Of a DNA stretch of 64,000 nt, positions 1 to 9,373 are shown piece by piece. The notes below the pieces were generated by a model. The model saw only the letters and a program-made list of their open reading frames with translations, was not told the DNA's origin and made no database searches. The DNA is taken from positions 4,340,001 through 4,404,000 of the forward strand of contig NZ_JAJSOO010000001.1 of NCBI RefSeq assembly GCF_029428875.1, read 5' to 3'. This DNA comes from Streptomyces sp. JH34 (GTDB taxonomy: Bacteria > Actinomycetota > Actinomycetes > Streptomycetales > Streptomycetaceae). Each line of letters starts with the position of its first letter. The first letter of the stretch is position 1. The position numbers and the translations under genes were made by a program.

Positions 1-1142
1 CCGACCTTGAGTGCCGGCAGTGGTTCCGCGCCCAGGCGGAGGCCCGCGGGCTCGTCCACGAGGTCGACCGCAACGGCAACCAGTGGGCCTGGCACGGCGA
101 TCCCCTCGCGGGGGACGCCGTGGTCACCGGGTCCCACCTCGACTCGGTGCCCGACGGCGGGGCCTTCGACGGCCCCCTCGGCGTGGTGTCCTCCTTCGCG
201 GCCCTGGACGAACTCCGCCGCAGGGGAGCCGAGTTCACCAGGCCCTTCGCCGTCGTCAACTTCGGCGACGAGGAGGGGGCCCGCTTCGGGCTCGCCTGCG
301 TCGGCTCCCGGCTCGCCGCGGGACAGCTGACCGTCGAGGACGCGCACCGGCTCACCGACGGGAGCGGGGTCTCCCTGCCCCGGGCCATGGAGGCGGCCGG
401 GTACGACCCGGACGCCATCGGGCCCGATCCCGGACGCCTCGCCCGGATCGGCGCGTTCGTCGAACTCCACGTGGAACAGGGGCGCGCCCTCGACCTGAGC
501 GGCGACCCGGTCGGGGTCGCCTCGGCCATCTGGCCGCACGGCCGCTGGCGTTTCGACTTCCGGGGCGAGGCCAACCACGCCGGAACCACTCGGCTCGCCG
601 ACCGCCGGGACCCGATGCTCCCGTACGCCGAGACCGTGCTCGCGGCCCGGCGGGAGGCGGAGCTCGCCGGGGGCCTCGCGACCTTCGGCAAGATCGCCGT
701 CGAGCCGAACGGGGTCAACGCGATCCCGTCCCTCGTACGGGGCTGGCTCGACTCGCGGGCCGCCGACCAGGACACTCTCGACGCCGTGGTGAGCGGTGTC
801 GAACGGGCCGCGCGGGAGCACGCCGAGCGGGCCGGGGTCGATCTCGACGTCGCACGCGAGTCGTTCACGCCGGTGGTGGACTTCCAGCACGCGCTGCGGG
901 ACGAGATCCGCCGGGTCCTGGAGGAGCGCGGTGCGGGTACCGCGGGGCGTCCCGTGCCGGTGCTCGGCACGGGAGCGGGACACGACGCGGGTATTTTGTC
1001 CGCCTCCGTGCCGACCGCCATGCTGTTCGTACGGAACCCCACCGGGGTCTCGCACTCACCCGCCGAACACGCCGCGGAGGACGACTGCGTGGCCGGGGTG
1101 CGGGCACTCGCCGACGTACTGGAGGGCCTCGCGTGCAGCTGA
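1..1142 (+). CDS. M20-family amidohydrolase (allantoate/N-carbamoyl-amino-acid hydrolase type), 5' truncated
   Basis: The reading frame is open from the window edge, so the N-terminus is missing. Visible metal-site motifs of the M20 amidohydrolase family are GSHLDSVPDGGAFDG (His and Asp ligands), NFGDEEGARFG (Glu pair) and ELHVEQG, followed by the dimerisation-lid segment GEANHAGTTRLADRRDPM and a C-terminal GAGHDAG. Members hydrolyse C-N bonds of allantoate, N-carbamoyl or N-formyl amino acids with two Zn or Mn ions in the cytoplasm. The stop overlaps the hutF start by 10 nt, so the two are translationally coupled. The context suggests a substrate from the histidine pathway, possibly N-formylglutamate, rather than allantoate. 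Family assignment is strong; the substrate is inferred. Confidence 0.88.
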   Translation, partial: DLECRQWFRAQAEARGLVHEVDRNGNQWAWHGDPLAGDAVVTGSHLDSVPDGGAFDGPLGVVSSFAALDELRRRGAEFTRPFAVVNFGDEEGARFGLACVGSRLAAGQLTVEDAHRLTDGSGVSLPRAMEAAGYDPDAIGPDPGRLARIGAFVELHVEQGRALDLSGDPVGVASAIWPHGRWRFDFRGEANHAGTTRLADRRDPMLPYAETVLAARREAELAGGLATFGKIAVEPNGVNAIPSLVRGWLDSRAADQDTLDAVVSGVERAAREHAERAGVDLDVARESFTPVVDFQHALRDEIRRVLEERGAGTAGRPVPVLGTGAGHDAGILSASVPTAMLFVRNPTGVSHSPAEHAAEDDCVAGVRALADVLEGLACS

Positions 1143-2503
1143 CGACGCAACCGACGGGCACACCGGTCACCGCGACGTACTGGATGTCGCACGCCTGGCT
1201 CGGCACCCATGTCGAGCCGGGCGTCCTCCTGGACGTGTCCGGGGGGCGCGTCGCCGGCGTCCGGACGGGCGTCGACGCACCGCCGCCCGGCGCCACGGCG
1301 CTGCACGGGCTGACCGTACCGGGCCTGGCCAACACCCACTCGCACGCCTTCCACCGCGCGCTGCGCTCCACCGTGCAGGTCGGCTCCGGCACCTTCTGGA
1401 CATGGCGCGAGACGATGTACCGGACGGCGTCCCGTCTCACCCCCGACACGTACTACGACCTGGCCCGCGCCACGTACGCGGAGATGGCGCTGGCCGGGAT
1501 CACCGCGGTCGGCGAATTCCACTACCTGCACCACGCGCCCGGCGGCACGCCCTACGACGACCCGAACGCCATGGGCGAGGCGCTCATCGCCGCGGCGGCC
1601 GAGGCCGGCATCCGGATCACCCTGCTCGACACCGCCTACCTCGCCGCCGGGTTCGGGGAGCGGCCCAACCGTCACCAGACGCGCTTCTCCGACGTCACCG
1701 CCGACGCCTGGGCCGAGCGTGCCTCCCTCCTCAAGGGCGACGACGACCTGGTGGTGATCGGCGCCGCGATCCATTCCGTGCGCGCCGTGCCGGCGGGCCA
1801 GCTGGCCACCGTCGCCCGGTGGGCCCAGGAGCGGGCCGTTCCGCTGCACGTCCACCTCTCCGAGCAGACCGCGGAGAACGACGCCTGCCGCGCCGCCCAC
1901 GGCCGCACCCCCACACGGCTCCTCGCCGACCACGGGGTCCTCGGCCCGGGCACCACCGGCATCCACAACACGCACCTCACCGCCGAGGACATCGAGCTGC
2001 TGGGCGCCTCCCGGACGGGCACCTGCATGTGCCCCACGACGGAACGCGACCTCGCCGACGGCATCGGCCCCGCCACCGCGCTCCAGGCCGCGGGTTCCCC
2101 CCTCTCGCTGGGCAGCGACAGCCACGCCGTGATCGACCTCTTCGAGGAGGCGCGGGCCATGGAGCTCAACGAACGCCTGCGCACCCGTGTGCGCGGCCAC
2201 TGGACCGCCTCCGCCCTGCTCAGGGCCGCCTCCGCCGACGGCCACGCCGCGCTCGGCCGCCCGGACGGGGGGACGCTGGAACCGGGTGCGCCCGCCGACC
2301 TCACCACCGTCGCCCTGGACTCCGTCAGGACGGCGGGGCCGGTACCGCGGCTGGGAGCCGAAACGGCCGTATTCGCCGCCACGGCCGCCGATGTGCGGCA
2401 CACCGTGGTGGCCGGGCGGCACATCGTGCGGGACGGACGGCACACCCGGATCGAGGACGTGCCCGGAGCACTCGCCTCGGCCGTCGCCGCCCTGCACCGC
2501 TGA
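1133..2503 (+). CDS. hutF: Formimidoylglutamate deiminase
   Basis: A 456-residue amidohydrolase-superfamily enzyme that deiminates N-formimino-L-glutamate to N-formyl-L-glutamate and ammonia in histidine degradation. The N-terminal metal motif is NTHSHAFHRAL; later come HVHLSEQ, a GIHNTHL segment and the C-terminal metal Asp in SLGSDSHAV. Length suits HutF. I chose the GTG at 1133, inside the end of the upstream gene; the frame stays open far upstream only because of GC bias. It sits between the M20 hydrolase and hutI. HutF plus HutI implies the five-step route through formylglutamate rather than direct formimidoylglutamase. Confidence 0.93.
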   Translation: MQLTTQPTGTPVTATYWMSHAWLGTHVEPGVLLDVSGGRVAGVRTGVDAPPPGATALHGLTVPGLANTHSHAFHRALRSTVQVGSGTFWTWRETMYRTASRLTPDTYYDLARATYAEMALAGITAVGEFHYLHHAPGGTPYDDPNAMGEALIAAAAEAGIRITLLDTAYLAAGFGERPNRHQTRFSDVTADAWAERASLLKGDDDLVVIGAAIHSVRAVPAGQLATVARWAQERAVPLHVHLSEQTAENDACRAAHGRTPTRLLADHGVLGPGTTGIHNTHLTAEDIELLGASRTGTCMCPTTERDLADGIGPATALQAAGSPLSLGSDSHAVIDLFEEARAMELNERLRTRVRGHWTASALLRAASADGHAALGRPDGGTLEPGAPADLTTVALDSVRTAGPVPRLGAETAVFAATAADVRHTVVAGRHIVRDGRHTRIEDVPGALASAVAALHR

Positions 2504-2628
2504 CCGCCGTGCCGGCCCGTCCGCCGGCCACCCGGGCGGGCCGCGCACCGGATGCCCGCCCGGGCCGGTGCCCCCGGCCGACCACCCCGGCAGCCCCGCC
2601 GGGCGAACCCGAAGAGAGCTGTGTCCGG

Positions 2629-3810
2629 ATGACGACGACCGCCACGACCGCCATCACCCACATCGCGAACCTGGTCACCAACGACCCCTCCCTCGGTGAC
2701 GGGACCCCCCTGGGCCTGATCCGGGACGCGGCCGTCGTCATCGACGGCGACCGCATCGTGTGGACCGGTGAATCCAGCAGAGCACCCGCCACCGACAACG
2801 CCGTCGACGCGGGCGGCCGCGCGGTGATCCCCGGCTTCGTCGACTCCCACTCCCACCTCGTGTTCGCGGGCGACCGCACCGCCGAGTTCAACGCCCGCAT
2901 GTCCGGCCGCCCCTACTCGGCGGGCGGCATCCGCACGACCGTGGCCGCCACCCGCGCCGCCTCCGACGAGGAGCTGTCCGCGAACGTCGCCCGCTACCTG
3001 GCCGAGGCGCTCCGGCAGGGCACCACCACCTTCGAGACCAAGTCCGGCTACGGCCTCACCGTCGAGGACGAGGCGCGTGCCCTGCGCGTCGCCGCCCGCC
3101 ACACCGACGAGGTCACCTTCCTCGGCGCCCACATCGTGTCCCCCGACTACGCCGACGACCCCGCCGGCTACGTGGACCTCGTCACCGGTCCGATGCTGGA
3201 CGCCTGCGCCCCGCACGCCCGCTGGATCGACGTCTTCTGCGAACGGGGCGCGTTCGACGAGGACCAGGCGCGCACGATCCTCACCGCCGGCCAGGCCAGG
3301 GGCCTGCAGCCCCGCGTCCACGCCAACCAGCTCGGCCACGGCCCCGGTGTCCGGCTCGCCGTCGAGCTGGGTGCCGCGTCCGCCGACCACTGCACCCACC
3401 TGGACGACGCCGACCTCGACGCCCTCGGGCAGGGTTCCACCGTCGCCACCCTGCTCCCCGGTGCCGAGTTCTCCACACGCGCCGACTGGCCCGACGCCCG
3501 CCGCATCCTCGGCGCGGGTGCCACGGTCGCGTTGTCCACGGACTGCAACCCGGGTTCGTCGTTCACCTCCTCCATGCCGTTCTGCATCGCCCTTGCCGTA
3601 CGGGACATGGGCATGACCCCCGACGAGGCGATCTGGTCGGCCACGGCCGGCGGCGCCGCCGCCCTGCGCCGCACCGACATCGGCCGCATCACCCCCGGGG
3701 CCCGCGCCGACCTGGTGATCCTCGACGCGCCGAGCCACGTCCACCTCGCCTACCGGCCGGGAGTCCCGCTGATCGGCGAGGTGTGGCGAGCGGGGGAGAG
3801 GGCGGTGTGA
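2629..3810 (+). CDS. hutI: Imidazolonepropionase
   Basis: A 393-residue amidohydrolase opening the imidazolone-propionate ring to N-formimino-L-glutamate, the substrate of HutF. The metal-binding signature is GFVDSHSHLVFAGDR; also visible are TTFETKSGYGL, the RVHANQLGHG segment and the C-terminal STDCNPGSSFT. The ATG at 2629 follows a GAAGAGAG ribosome site in a 125-nt gap after hutF and gives a standard-length protein. Same strand as hutF, probably one hut operon whose upstream genes lie outside the window. It ends 140 nt before the exopolysaccharide-type cluster. Confidence 0.95.
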   Translation: MTTTATTAITHIANLVTNDPSLGDGTPLGLIRDAAVVIDGDRIVWTGESSRAPATDNAVDAGGRAVIPGFVDSHSHLVFAGDRTAEFNARMSGRPYSAGGIRTTVAATRAASDEELSANVARYLAEALRQGTTTFETKSGYGLTVEDEARALRVAARHTDEVTFLGAHIVSPDYADDPAGYVDLVTGPMLDACAPHARWIDVFCERGAFDEDQARTILTAGQARGLQPRVHANQLGHGPGVRLAVELGAASADHCTHLDDADLDALGQGSTVATLLPGAEFSTRADWPDARRILGAGATVALSTDCNPGSSFTSSMPFCIALAVRDMGMTPDEAIWSATAGGAAALRRTDIGRITPGARADLVILDAPSHVHLAYRPGVPLIGEVWRAGERAV

Positions 3811-3950
3811 CGGGCGCGCCGAGCCGGGGGAGGGGTGTGATCCGGTTTCCACCGGTCGGTCACACGATGTCGCGGCTGTCTACCGCCGAGTGACTCCTCC
3901 CGGTACCGTTCTGGGGCAGCGTGGCTCGGGGGGTAGGACCGGGGGGTCTT

Positions 3951-5048
3951 GTGAGCGGCAGGCGCATACGTGTGGTCAGGCCCGGAGATCTGGGCACGGG
4001 GGACATCGAGACGTGGCGGGAGCTCCGGGCGGAGTCCGGTGCCCCGGCCCACCCGTTCATGGAACCGGAGTTCGCCCTCGCCGTCGGCCGTGTCCGGCCG
4101 CGCGCGCGGGTCGCGGTGATCGGTGAGGAGGGCGGGGGCACGGCGGGCTTCCTCCCCTTCGAGCGGGGACGGCTCGGTCACGGCCGGGCCATCGGCCTCG
4201 GGGTCTCCGACGTCCAGGGCGCGGTGCTCCGGCCGGGCCTGGCCCTGGAGGCGAGGGACCTGCTGCGTGCCTGCGGCCTGTCCGCCTGGGAGTTCGACAA
4301 CCTGGAGGAGCGTCAGGCTCTCTTCCAGCCGGCCGCGGCCCGCTCGTACGCCACGTACGTCATCGACGTCGGCCACGGGTACGAGAGCTACGAGAAGGTG
4401 CTGCGCGCCCAGTCGCCGAAGTTCCTCAGGACCACTCTGGCCAAGGAGCGCAAGCTCGGCCGCACGGCGGGGGAGGTGCGGTTCGTCCTCGACGAGCGGG
4501 ATCCCGAGGCGCTGCGGACCCTGATGGGGTGGAAGTCCGCCCAGTACCGCAGGACGGGCCGCCGGGACCGCTTCGCGAAGCGGTGGATCCGTGACCTGGT
4601 GGAGTTCCTCTTCCACACCCGGGCCCCCGGATGCTCCGGTCTGCTCTCCGTCCTCTACGCGGGAGACCGGCCCGTGGCCGCGCATTTCGGGCTGCGGTCG
4701 CGGACGGTGCTCTCGTGCTGGTTCCCGGCGTACGACCCGGAGTTCGCGAAGTTCTCGCCGGGCCTGGTCCTGCACCTGCGGATGGCGCGGGCCGCGGCGG
4801 ACGACGGCATCGGGATGCTCGACATGGGGCGCGGGGCGGCCGAGTACAAGGACGCCCTGAGGACCGGCGAACTGACGGTGTACGAGGGCGCCACCGTCAG
4901 GCCGGGCGCCGGAGCGGTCCTGCACTGGCTCGGCCGTGAGCCCTCCCGCCGCGCGCACGGCTTCGTACGCGACCGGCCCCGGCTGGCGGGCCTGGCGCAG
5001 CGCGGCCTCCGACGGGCCGGAGGGCTGCGGGAACCGAGACGTCCCTGA
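3951..5048 (+). CDS. GNAT/CelD-like acyltransferase of exopolysaccharide type
   Basis: A 365-residue protein resembling the CelD/BcsL group of GNAT acyltransferases (Acetyltransf_6), often found in polysaccharide clusters. Visible are an N-terminal AHPFMEPEF segment, a basic central part with the KERKLGRTAGEVRF segment, and the C-terminal GNAT half (GLRSRTVLSCWFPAYDP, LDMGRGAAEYKD). I chose GTG 3951, about 4 nt after a G-rich ribosome site, over GTG 3921, which lacks one. It is the first gene of a rightward block with GT2 and deacetylase genes, so acylation of a sugar polymer or precursor is likely. The acyl donor and acceptor cannot be read from sequence. Confidence 0.7.
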   Translation: MSGRRIRVVRPGDLGTGDIETWRELRAESGAPAHPFMEPEFALAVGRVRPRARVAVIGEEGGGTAGFLPFERGRLGHGRAIGLGVSDVQGAVLRPGLALEARDLLRACGLSAWEFDNLEERQALFQPAAARSYATYVIDVGHGYESYEKVLRAQSPKFLRTTLAKERKLGRTAGEVRFVLDERDPEALRTLMGWKSAQYRRTGRRDRFAKRWIRDLVEFLFHTRAPGCSGLLSVLYAGDRPVAAHFGLRSRTVLSCWFPAYDPEFAKFSPGLVLHLRMARAAADDGIGMLDMGRGAAEYKDALRTGELTVYEGATVRPGAGAVLHWLGREPSRRAHGFVRDRPRLAGLAQRGLRRAGGLREPRRP

Positions 5049-5107
5049 GCACGACGACGACCGGCGCCGAATCAGGAACATCCACACGTCACGACCGGGG
5101 GGACCGG

Positions 5108-6451
5108 ATGCCGTACCGGAACGAACGGGCGGGCCACACGCGGCCCTTACCCGACATCGGCCGGCTCGCCGGCCTGACCGTCGCCGAACTGGAGCTCGAC
5201 GCGGCCGACGGTACGGGCGTGCGGATCGGGCCCGTACCCGGCGGGCCGCCCCTGGACGCCGAACCGCGCGACGGCGACGGGCGGCGGTACTTCGCCCTCG
5301 TGCGGCTGCGCGGGCGCCCGGTCGGCACGGTCGTCGGGCGCGTCCGGGCGGGCGAGGACCCCGCCTCGGTCCTCGCGAAGCAGGCGGTGGACGAGATCGT
5401 CGTCCCGGACGCTCCGCGGCGGCCGCCGGCCGGGGAGATCCCCAGGGCCACGGTGGTCGTCGCCACCCGGGAGCGGCCCGACCGGCTCGCCCGCGCCCTC
5501 GACTCACTCCTGGCCCAGGACCACCCGGACTTCGAGCTCGTGGTCGTCGACAACGCCCCGGCCACCGGCTCCACCCGGGAGCTCGTCACCTCCGTCTACG
5601 CCGGCCGTGGCGTGCGCTACGTGCTGGAGCCGGTGCCCGGTCTGGCCGCCGCGCACAACCGGGGCGTCGCCGTCGCCACGTCCGGCGTCCTCGCCTTCAC
5701 CGACGACGACGTCGTCGCCGACCCGCACTGGCTCACCGCCCTGACCCGGCCCTTCGGTGAGGACCCCAGGACGGCCTGCGTCACCGGCCTTATCCTGCCC
5801 GCCAGGCTGACCACCCCGGCGCAGGTCCTGCTGGAGAGCCACGGCGGATTCGCCAAGGGGTTCACGGCACGCGACCACGACCCCGCGCGCCCGCCCGCGG
5901 ACGAGCCGCTCTTCCCGTTCACCGCCGGACGGTTCGGCTCCGGAGCCAACATGGCCTTCCGCGCCGGTCCGCTGAGGGCGGTCGGCGGTTTCGACCCCGC
6001 CACCGGTACCGGCACCCCGGCCAGAGGGGGCGACGACCTCTACGCCTTCGTACGCCTCCTCGCCGAGGGGTACCCGCTGCACTACACGCCCGAAGCGATC
6101 GTCTGGCACCACCACCGGGAGCGCTGGGGCGACCTGTGCGGACAGGCGTACGGCTACGGTGCCGGGCTCACCGCCTGTCTCACCGCGCTCCTGGTCCGCA
6201 GGCCCGCCCTGGTGCCGTCCCTCCTGGCCCGGCTGCCACGGGGCCTCGCCCATGCCCGCGCGATGACGGCGCCGCGTGACACCGGCGCGGCGGGAGGCTT
6301 CGGTGTTCCCGGCGCGCACGGCACGTACACCTACCCGTGGCCCCGGCATCTGTCCCGGTTGGAGCGCAGGGGTCTGCTGTACGGTCCGCTCGGATACGTA
6401 CGCGCCCGGCTCGCGCTCCGCGGCGCGTCACGCCCCCGGGAGGGGGGATGA
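5108..6451 (+). CDS. Family 2 glycosyltransferase
   Basis: A 447-residue protein. Residues 1-115 are a less typical N-terminal region; a GT-A domain follows, beginning VVVATRERPDRLARAL, with the donor-binding Asp cluster FTDDDVVADPHWL, the acceptor segment GRFGSGANMAF and the WHHHRERWGDL block near its end. Such enzymes transfer a sugar from a nucleotide-sugar donor to a growing glycan on the cytoplasmic side. The ATG at 5108 has a GGGGGG ribosome site. Its stop overlaps the deacetylase start as ATGA, indicating translational coupling. The sugar specificity is not recognisable. Confidence 0.87.
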   Translation: MPYRNERAGHTRPLPDIGRLAGLTVAELELDAADGTGVRIGPVPGGPPLDAEPRDGDGRRYFALVRLRGRPVGTVVGRVRAGEDPASVLAKQAVDEIVVPDAPRRPPAGEIPRATVVVATRERPDRLARALDSLLAQDHPDFELVVVDNAPATGSTRELVTSVYAGRGVRYVLEPVPGLAAAHNRGVAVATSGVLAFTDDDVVADPHWLTALTRPFGEDPRTACVTGLILPARLTTPAQVLLESHGGFAKGFTARDHDPARPPADEPLFPFTAGRFGSGANMAFRAGPLRAVGGFDPATGTGTPARGGDDLYAFVRLLAEGYPLHYTPEAIVWHHHRERWGDLCGQAYGYGAGLTACLTALLVRRPALVPSLLARLPRGLAHARAMTAPRDTGAAGGFGVPGAHGTYTYPWPRHLSRLERRGLLYGPLGYVRARLALRGASRPREGG

Positions 6452-7278
6452 GCGCGCCCGGCGGGCCCGGGGGGCGGGGCGCGGAGAACCGGATCCCCGT
6501 GCTGCTGTACCACGCGGTGATGGACGAACCGCCCGGCTGGATCGCCGAGTTCACCGTCACACCGGGGGCGTTCGCCGCGCAGCTGGACGCGATCGGTGCC
6601 TGTGGCCGCACGGCGGTCACGGTCGGAGCCCTCGTCGACCATCTCGCCGGGCGTGGACCGCTGCCGGACCGTCCGGTCGTACTGACCTTCGACGACGGCT
6701 TCGCGGACCTGCCGGGGCCGACGGCCGAAGCCCTCGCCGGGCACGCGATGCCGGCGACCGCCTATCTCACGACGGGTGCGCTGACACGGTCCGGAGGGGG
6801 CAGCCTGCTGCCGCCGGGGCCGATGATGAGGCTGGACCAGGCGCCACTGCTCGAGCGGTACGGCATGGAGGTGGGCGGGCACACCGTCACACACGCCCAG
6901 CTGGACACGCTGCCCCGAGCCGGCCTGAGGGCCGAACTCGTCGACTCCAAGGCCGTGCTGGAGGACGTGCTGGGCCATCCGGTGACCCACCTCGCCTATC
7001 CGCACGGATACAACAGCGCGCGCGTACGCCGCGCCGCACGGGACGCCGGTTACGAGAGTGCGGTGGCCGTACGGCACGCGCTGAGCTCCCGCCGGGACGA
7101 GCCGTACCGGATCGCCCGGCTGATCCTGCGGCGCAGCCACACGGTACGGGACGTCGAGCGCTGGATGGCGGGCGAGGGCGCGCGCGTGGCCCCGTTCCCC
7201 GACTCGCCGCCGACCGTGGGGTGGCGTTGGTACCGGCGGGCGCGGGCAGCGGTGCGCGGACCGGAGTTCGCGGGGTGA
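6448..7278 (+). CDS. Polysaccharide deacetylase (NodB-homology, CE4-like)
   Basis: A 276-residue protein with the NodB-fold signatures TFDDGFAD (catalytic Asp and metal Asp), the metal His pair in GGHTVTH, and the AYPHGYNSA segment. CE4 enzymes remove N- or O-acetyl groups from sugar polymers, using a divalent metal. No signal peptide is visible, so it may act on cytoplasmic lipid-linked precursors or be exported otherwise. The ATG at 6448 overlaps the upstream glycosyltransferase stop by 4 nt. With the acyltransferase at 3951 it could set the acyl pattern of the polymer. Confidence 0.88.
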   Translation: MSAPGGPGGRGAENRIPVLLYHAVMDEPPGWIAEFTVTPGAFAAQLDAIGACGRTAVTVGALVDHLAGRGPLPDRPVVLTFDDGFADLPGPTAEALAGHAMPATAYLTTGALTRSGGGSLLPPGPMMRLDQAPLLERYGMEVGGHTVTHAQLDTLPRAGLRAELVDSKAVLEDVLGHPVTHLAYPHGYNSARVRRAARDAGYESAVAVRHALSSRRDEPYRIARLILRRSHTVRDVERWMAGEGARVAPFPDSPPTVGWRWYRRARAAVRGPEFAG

Positions 7279-7318
7279 GGCGTGGCGCGGGGAGAAAGGG
7301 ACCAGAGCGCCACAAAAC

Positions 7319-7345
7319 CCAAGTACATTCCTATACTTCACTTGG
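7319..7345 (+). promoter_or_regulatory. Nested dyad with TATACT -10-like hexamer
   Basis: An AT-rich island in a G/C-rich gap. Two nested inverted repeats are visible: CCAAGT/ACTTGG (7319-7324, 7340-7345) and AAGTA/TACTT (7321-7325, 7334-7338). TATACT at 7332-7337 matches a -10 box and lies inside the dyad; no clear -35 is visible. The arrangement fits a promoter overlapped by a repressor operator, about 80-90 nt before the membrane-protein gene at 7424. Confidence 0.45.
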
Positions 7346-7423
7346 CGGGACAGCCCCGAGGGGGGCAGCCCGAAGGGGCAGCGGCGTGACGGCCGCGACC
7401 ACATCCGTGGGGGGAGTCGCACC

Positions 7424-9313
7424 GTGCCGCAGCATCTGCCCGCACCGGTCGAGGGGGACGCCGGGACCGCGCCTCCCCCCGGGCCGCCGCCCGGCACCGC
7501 ACCCCGTGGAGCGCTCCGTCGCCTCCCCGGCACGCTGAGACCCGGGACGCTCCTCACCTGGCTGCCGTTACCCCTGGCAGCCGGACTCTGGACCTCCTCG
7601 CTGCCGCACGTCGGTTTCCGCTCGATGGGGGAGTACGGCCTCCTGGACCGGCTGCCGCTCACCTACTACCTCTCGCTGCTCGTCCTGACCGCGGGCTTCC
7701 TGGCCGGTCTGCGCCGCGCGGGCACGGCGCCGTGGTGGCCGGCGCTGTACTGCGCCTCACTGCTGATGGCGCTCAAGGGCGTCCCGGCCGTCCTGTACGA
7801 CTCGGAGCGCTACCCGTGGGCCTCGAAGCACGACGCCGTCATCGACCACCTGCTGGCGAACGGTGAACTGCGCCCCGGGGAGGGCCTGTCCGGCAACATG
7901 TCGGCCTACGACCAGTGGCCCGGTTTCTTCACGCTGAACGGCGGACTCGTCCGGGCGTTCGGTGTGGACGGCGCCGCCGCCTACCTGAACTGGGCGCCCG
8001 TCGTCCTCGGCCTGCTGATGATGCCCGTCCTGGTCCTGATCTACCGCACCTTCAGCGACGACTGGCGCCTGGTCTGGACCGCCGTCTGGATCTTCCAGCT
8101 CGCCAACTGGGTGGGCCAGGACTACCTGGCTCCGCAGGGCCTGGCCTACCTCCTCCATCTGGCCGTACTCGCCGTCGTCGTACGGCACTTCGTGCGCCCC
8201 GGTTCGGCCGGCCGGCTGCGCTCGCGCGCATGGCTCGATCCTGCCGCGGCAGGCGTCCCGCCACCCACAGCCACCCGGCAGCGCGCGGTCTGCGCCGTCG
8301 TCCTCGTGCCCCTGATCGTGGCGGTCAACGCGGTGCACCAGCTGACCCCGGTGATGCTCTGCGTCACCCTGCTCGCGCTCAACCTCACCCGCCGCTACCG
8401 CAATCCCGGACTCCTGGCCGTGGCCGTGCTGATCATGCTGGCCTGGGACCTCACCATGGGCAGGCCCCTGTTCACCGAGACCCTGGGCACCCTGCGTGAC
8501 TCCCTGGGGCAGCTCACCCGGAACTCCCGGGCCGGATACGCCGGACAGCTCACCGGTGCGGGCCCCGAGCTCGCCGGCCGTGCCAACGTCCTGATGGTGC
8601 TGGCCGTCGCCGGTCTCGCGGGCGCGGCCCTCCTGTTGCGCCGCCGCCTGGTGCACAGCGCCCTGCCGCTGCTGCTGGCCTCCGCCGCGCCCGTGCCCCT
8701 GTTCGTGGTCAACGACTACGGCGGCGAGATGCTCTTCCGCGTCTATCTGTTCGCGCTCCCCGGCGCCGCGTTCCTCGCCGCGGCGACGCTCGTCCCCGCT
8801 GCCGGCGACGTCGGGGAGCACCGGGTCCGGCCTGCCGTCCGGAGAGCGTGCGCGATCGCCCTCCCCGTGGTGCTGACCGCGCTGCTGGCGGGATTCATGC
8901 CCTCCTACTACGGCAAGGAGCGGATGAACTACACCCCGCCCGCCGAGACCGCGCTCGTCACCCGCACCATCGACGGGGCACCCGAAGGGGCCCTGATCCT
9001 CGCGACGACGGGCTCCTTCCCACAGGCGCTGCACCGTTACGACCGCCTGGAGCACTGGTTCTTCGCCGAGCAGGAACTGCCCGGGAACGTCGAGATGCTC
9101 AAGGACCCGGCTCACTACCTCTCGACCCGGCTGCCGCCCGGCACCACCGCCTTCGTCATCCTCACGCGCACCCAGGACGTCTACACCGCCGGTGAGGGGC
9201 TGCTGCCCCCCGGCGGCTTCGCCGCACTCACCCGGGACCTCACCGCCTCACCGCTCTTCCACGTGGTCGAGCGGACGGACCACGGCGTCGTCCTGCGCTA
9301 CGACAGCCCCTGA
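7424..9313 (+). CDS. Polytopic membrane protein of the polysaccharide cluster
   Basis: A 629-residue protein with a short Pro/Ala-rich N-terminus, then about ten or more hydrophobic segments, a large loop around residues 120-170 (SERYPWASKHDAVIDHLL, YDQWPGFF) and a C-terminal soluble domain after about residue 500. The overall plan resembles GT-C glycosyltransferases or O-antigen polymerases, but I see no diagnostic motif. Around residue 229 it carries W-V-x-Q-D in a segment that aligns with the C-terminal domain of the flippase at 10901-12931. GTG 7424 follows a GGGGGAG ribosome site. Polymerase or lipid-sugar transferase is the likeliest role; this is inference from context. Confidence 0.72.
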   Translation: MPQHLPAPVEGDAGTAPPPGPPPGTAPRGALRRLPGTLRPGTLLTWLPLPLAAGLWTSSLPHVGFRSMGEYGLLDRLPLTYYLSLLVLTAGFLAGLRRAGTAPWWPALYCASLLMALKGVPAVLYDSERYPWASKHDAVIDHLLANGELRPGEGLSGNMSAYDQWPGFFTLNGGLVRAFGVDGAAAYLNWAPVVLGLLMMPVLVLIYRTFSDDWRLVWTAVWIFQLANWVGQDYLAPQGLAYLLHLAVLAVVVRHFVRPGSAGRLRSRAWLDPAAAGVPPPTATRQRAVCAVVLVPLIVAVNAVHQLTPVMLCVTLLALNLTRRYRNPGLLAVAVLIMLAWDLTMGRPLFTETLGTLRDSLGQLTRNSRAGYAGQLTGAGPELAGRANVLMVLAVAGLAGAALLLRRRLVHSALPLLLASAAPVPLFVVNDYGGEMLFRVYLFALPGAAFLAAATLVPAAGDVGEHRVRPAVRRACAIALPVVLTALLAGFMPSYYGKERMNYTPPAETALVTRTIDGAPEGALILATTGSFPQALHRYDRLEHWFFAEQELPGNVEMLKDPAHYLSTRLPPGTTAFVILTRTQDVYTAGEGLLPPGGFAALTRDLTASPLFHVVERTDHGVVLRYDSP

Positions 9314-9373
9314 GGCCCCACCGCCCGGCCCGCTCCGGGCGTCCGCCGAACCCCAGACCAGGAAGGCAGCCAC

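Noticed and set aside
11..1132. Upstream extension of the hutF frame
   Set aside because: Out-of-frame reading of the M20 hydrolase; amidohydrolase homology begins only after GTG 1133.
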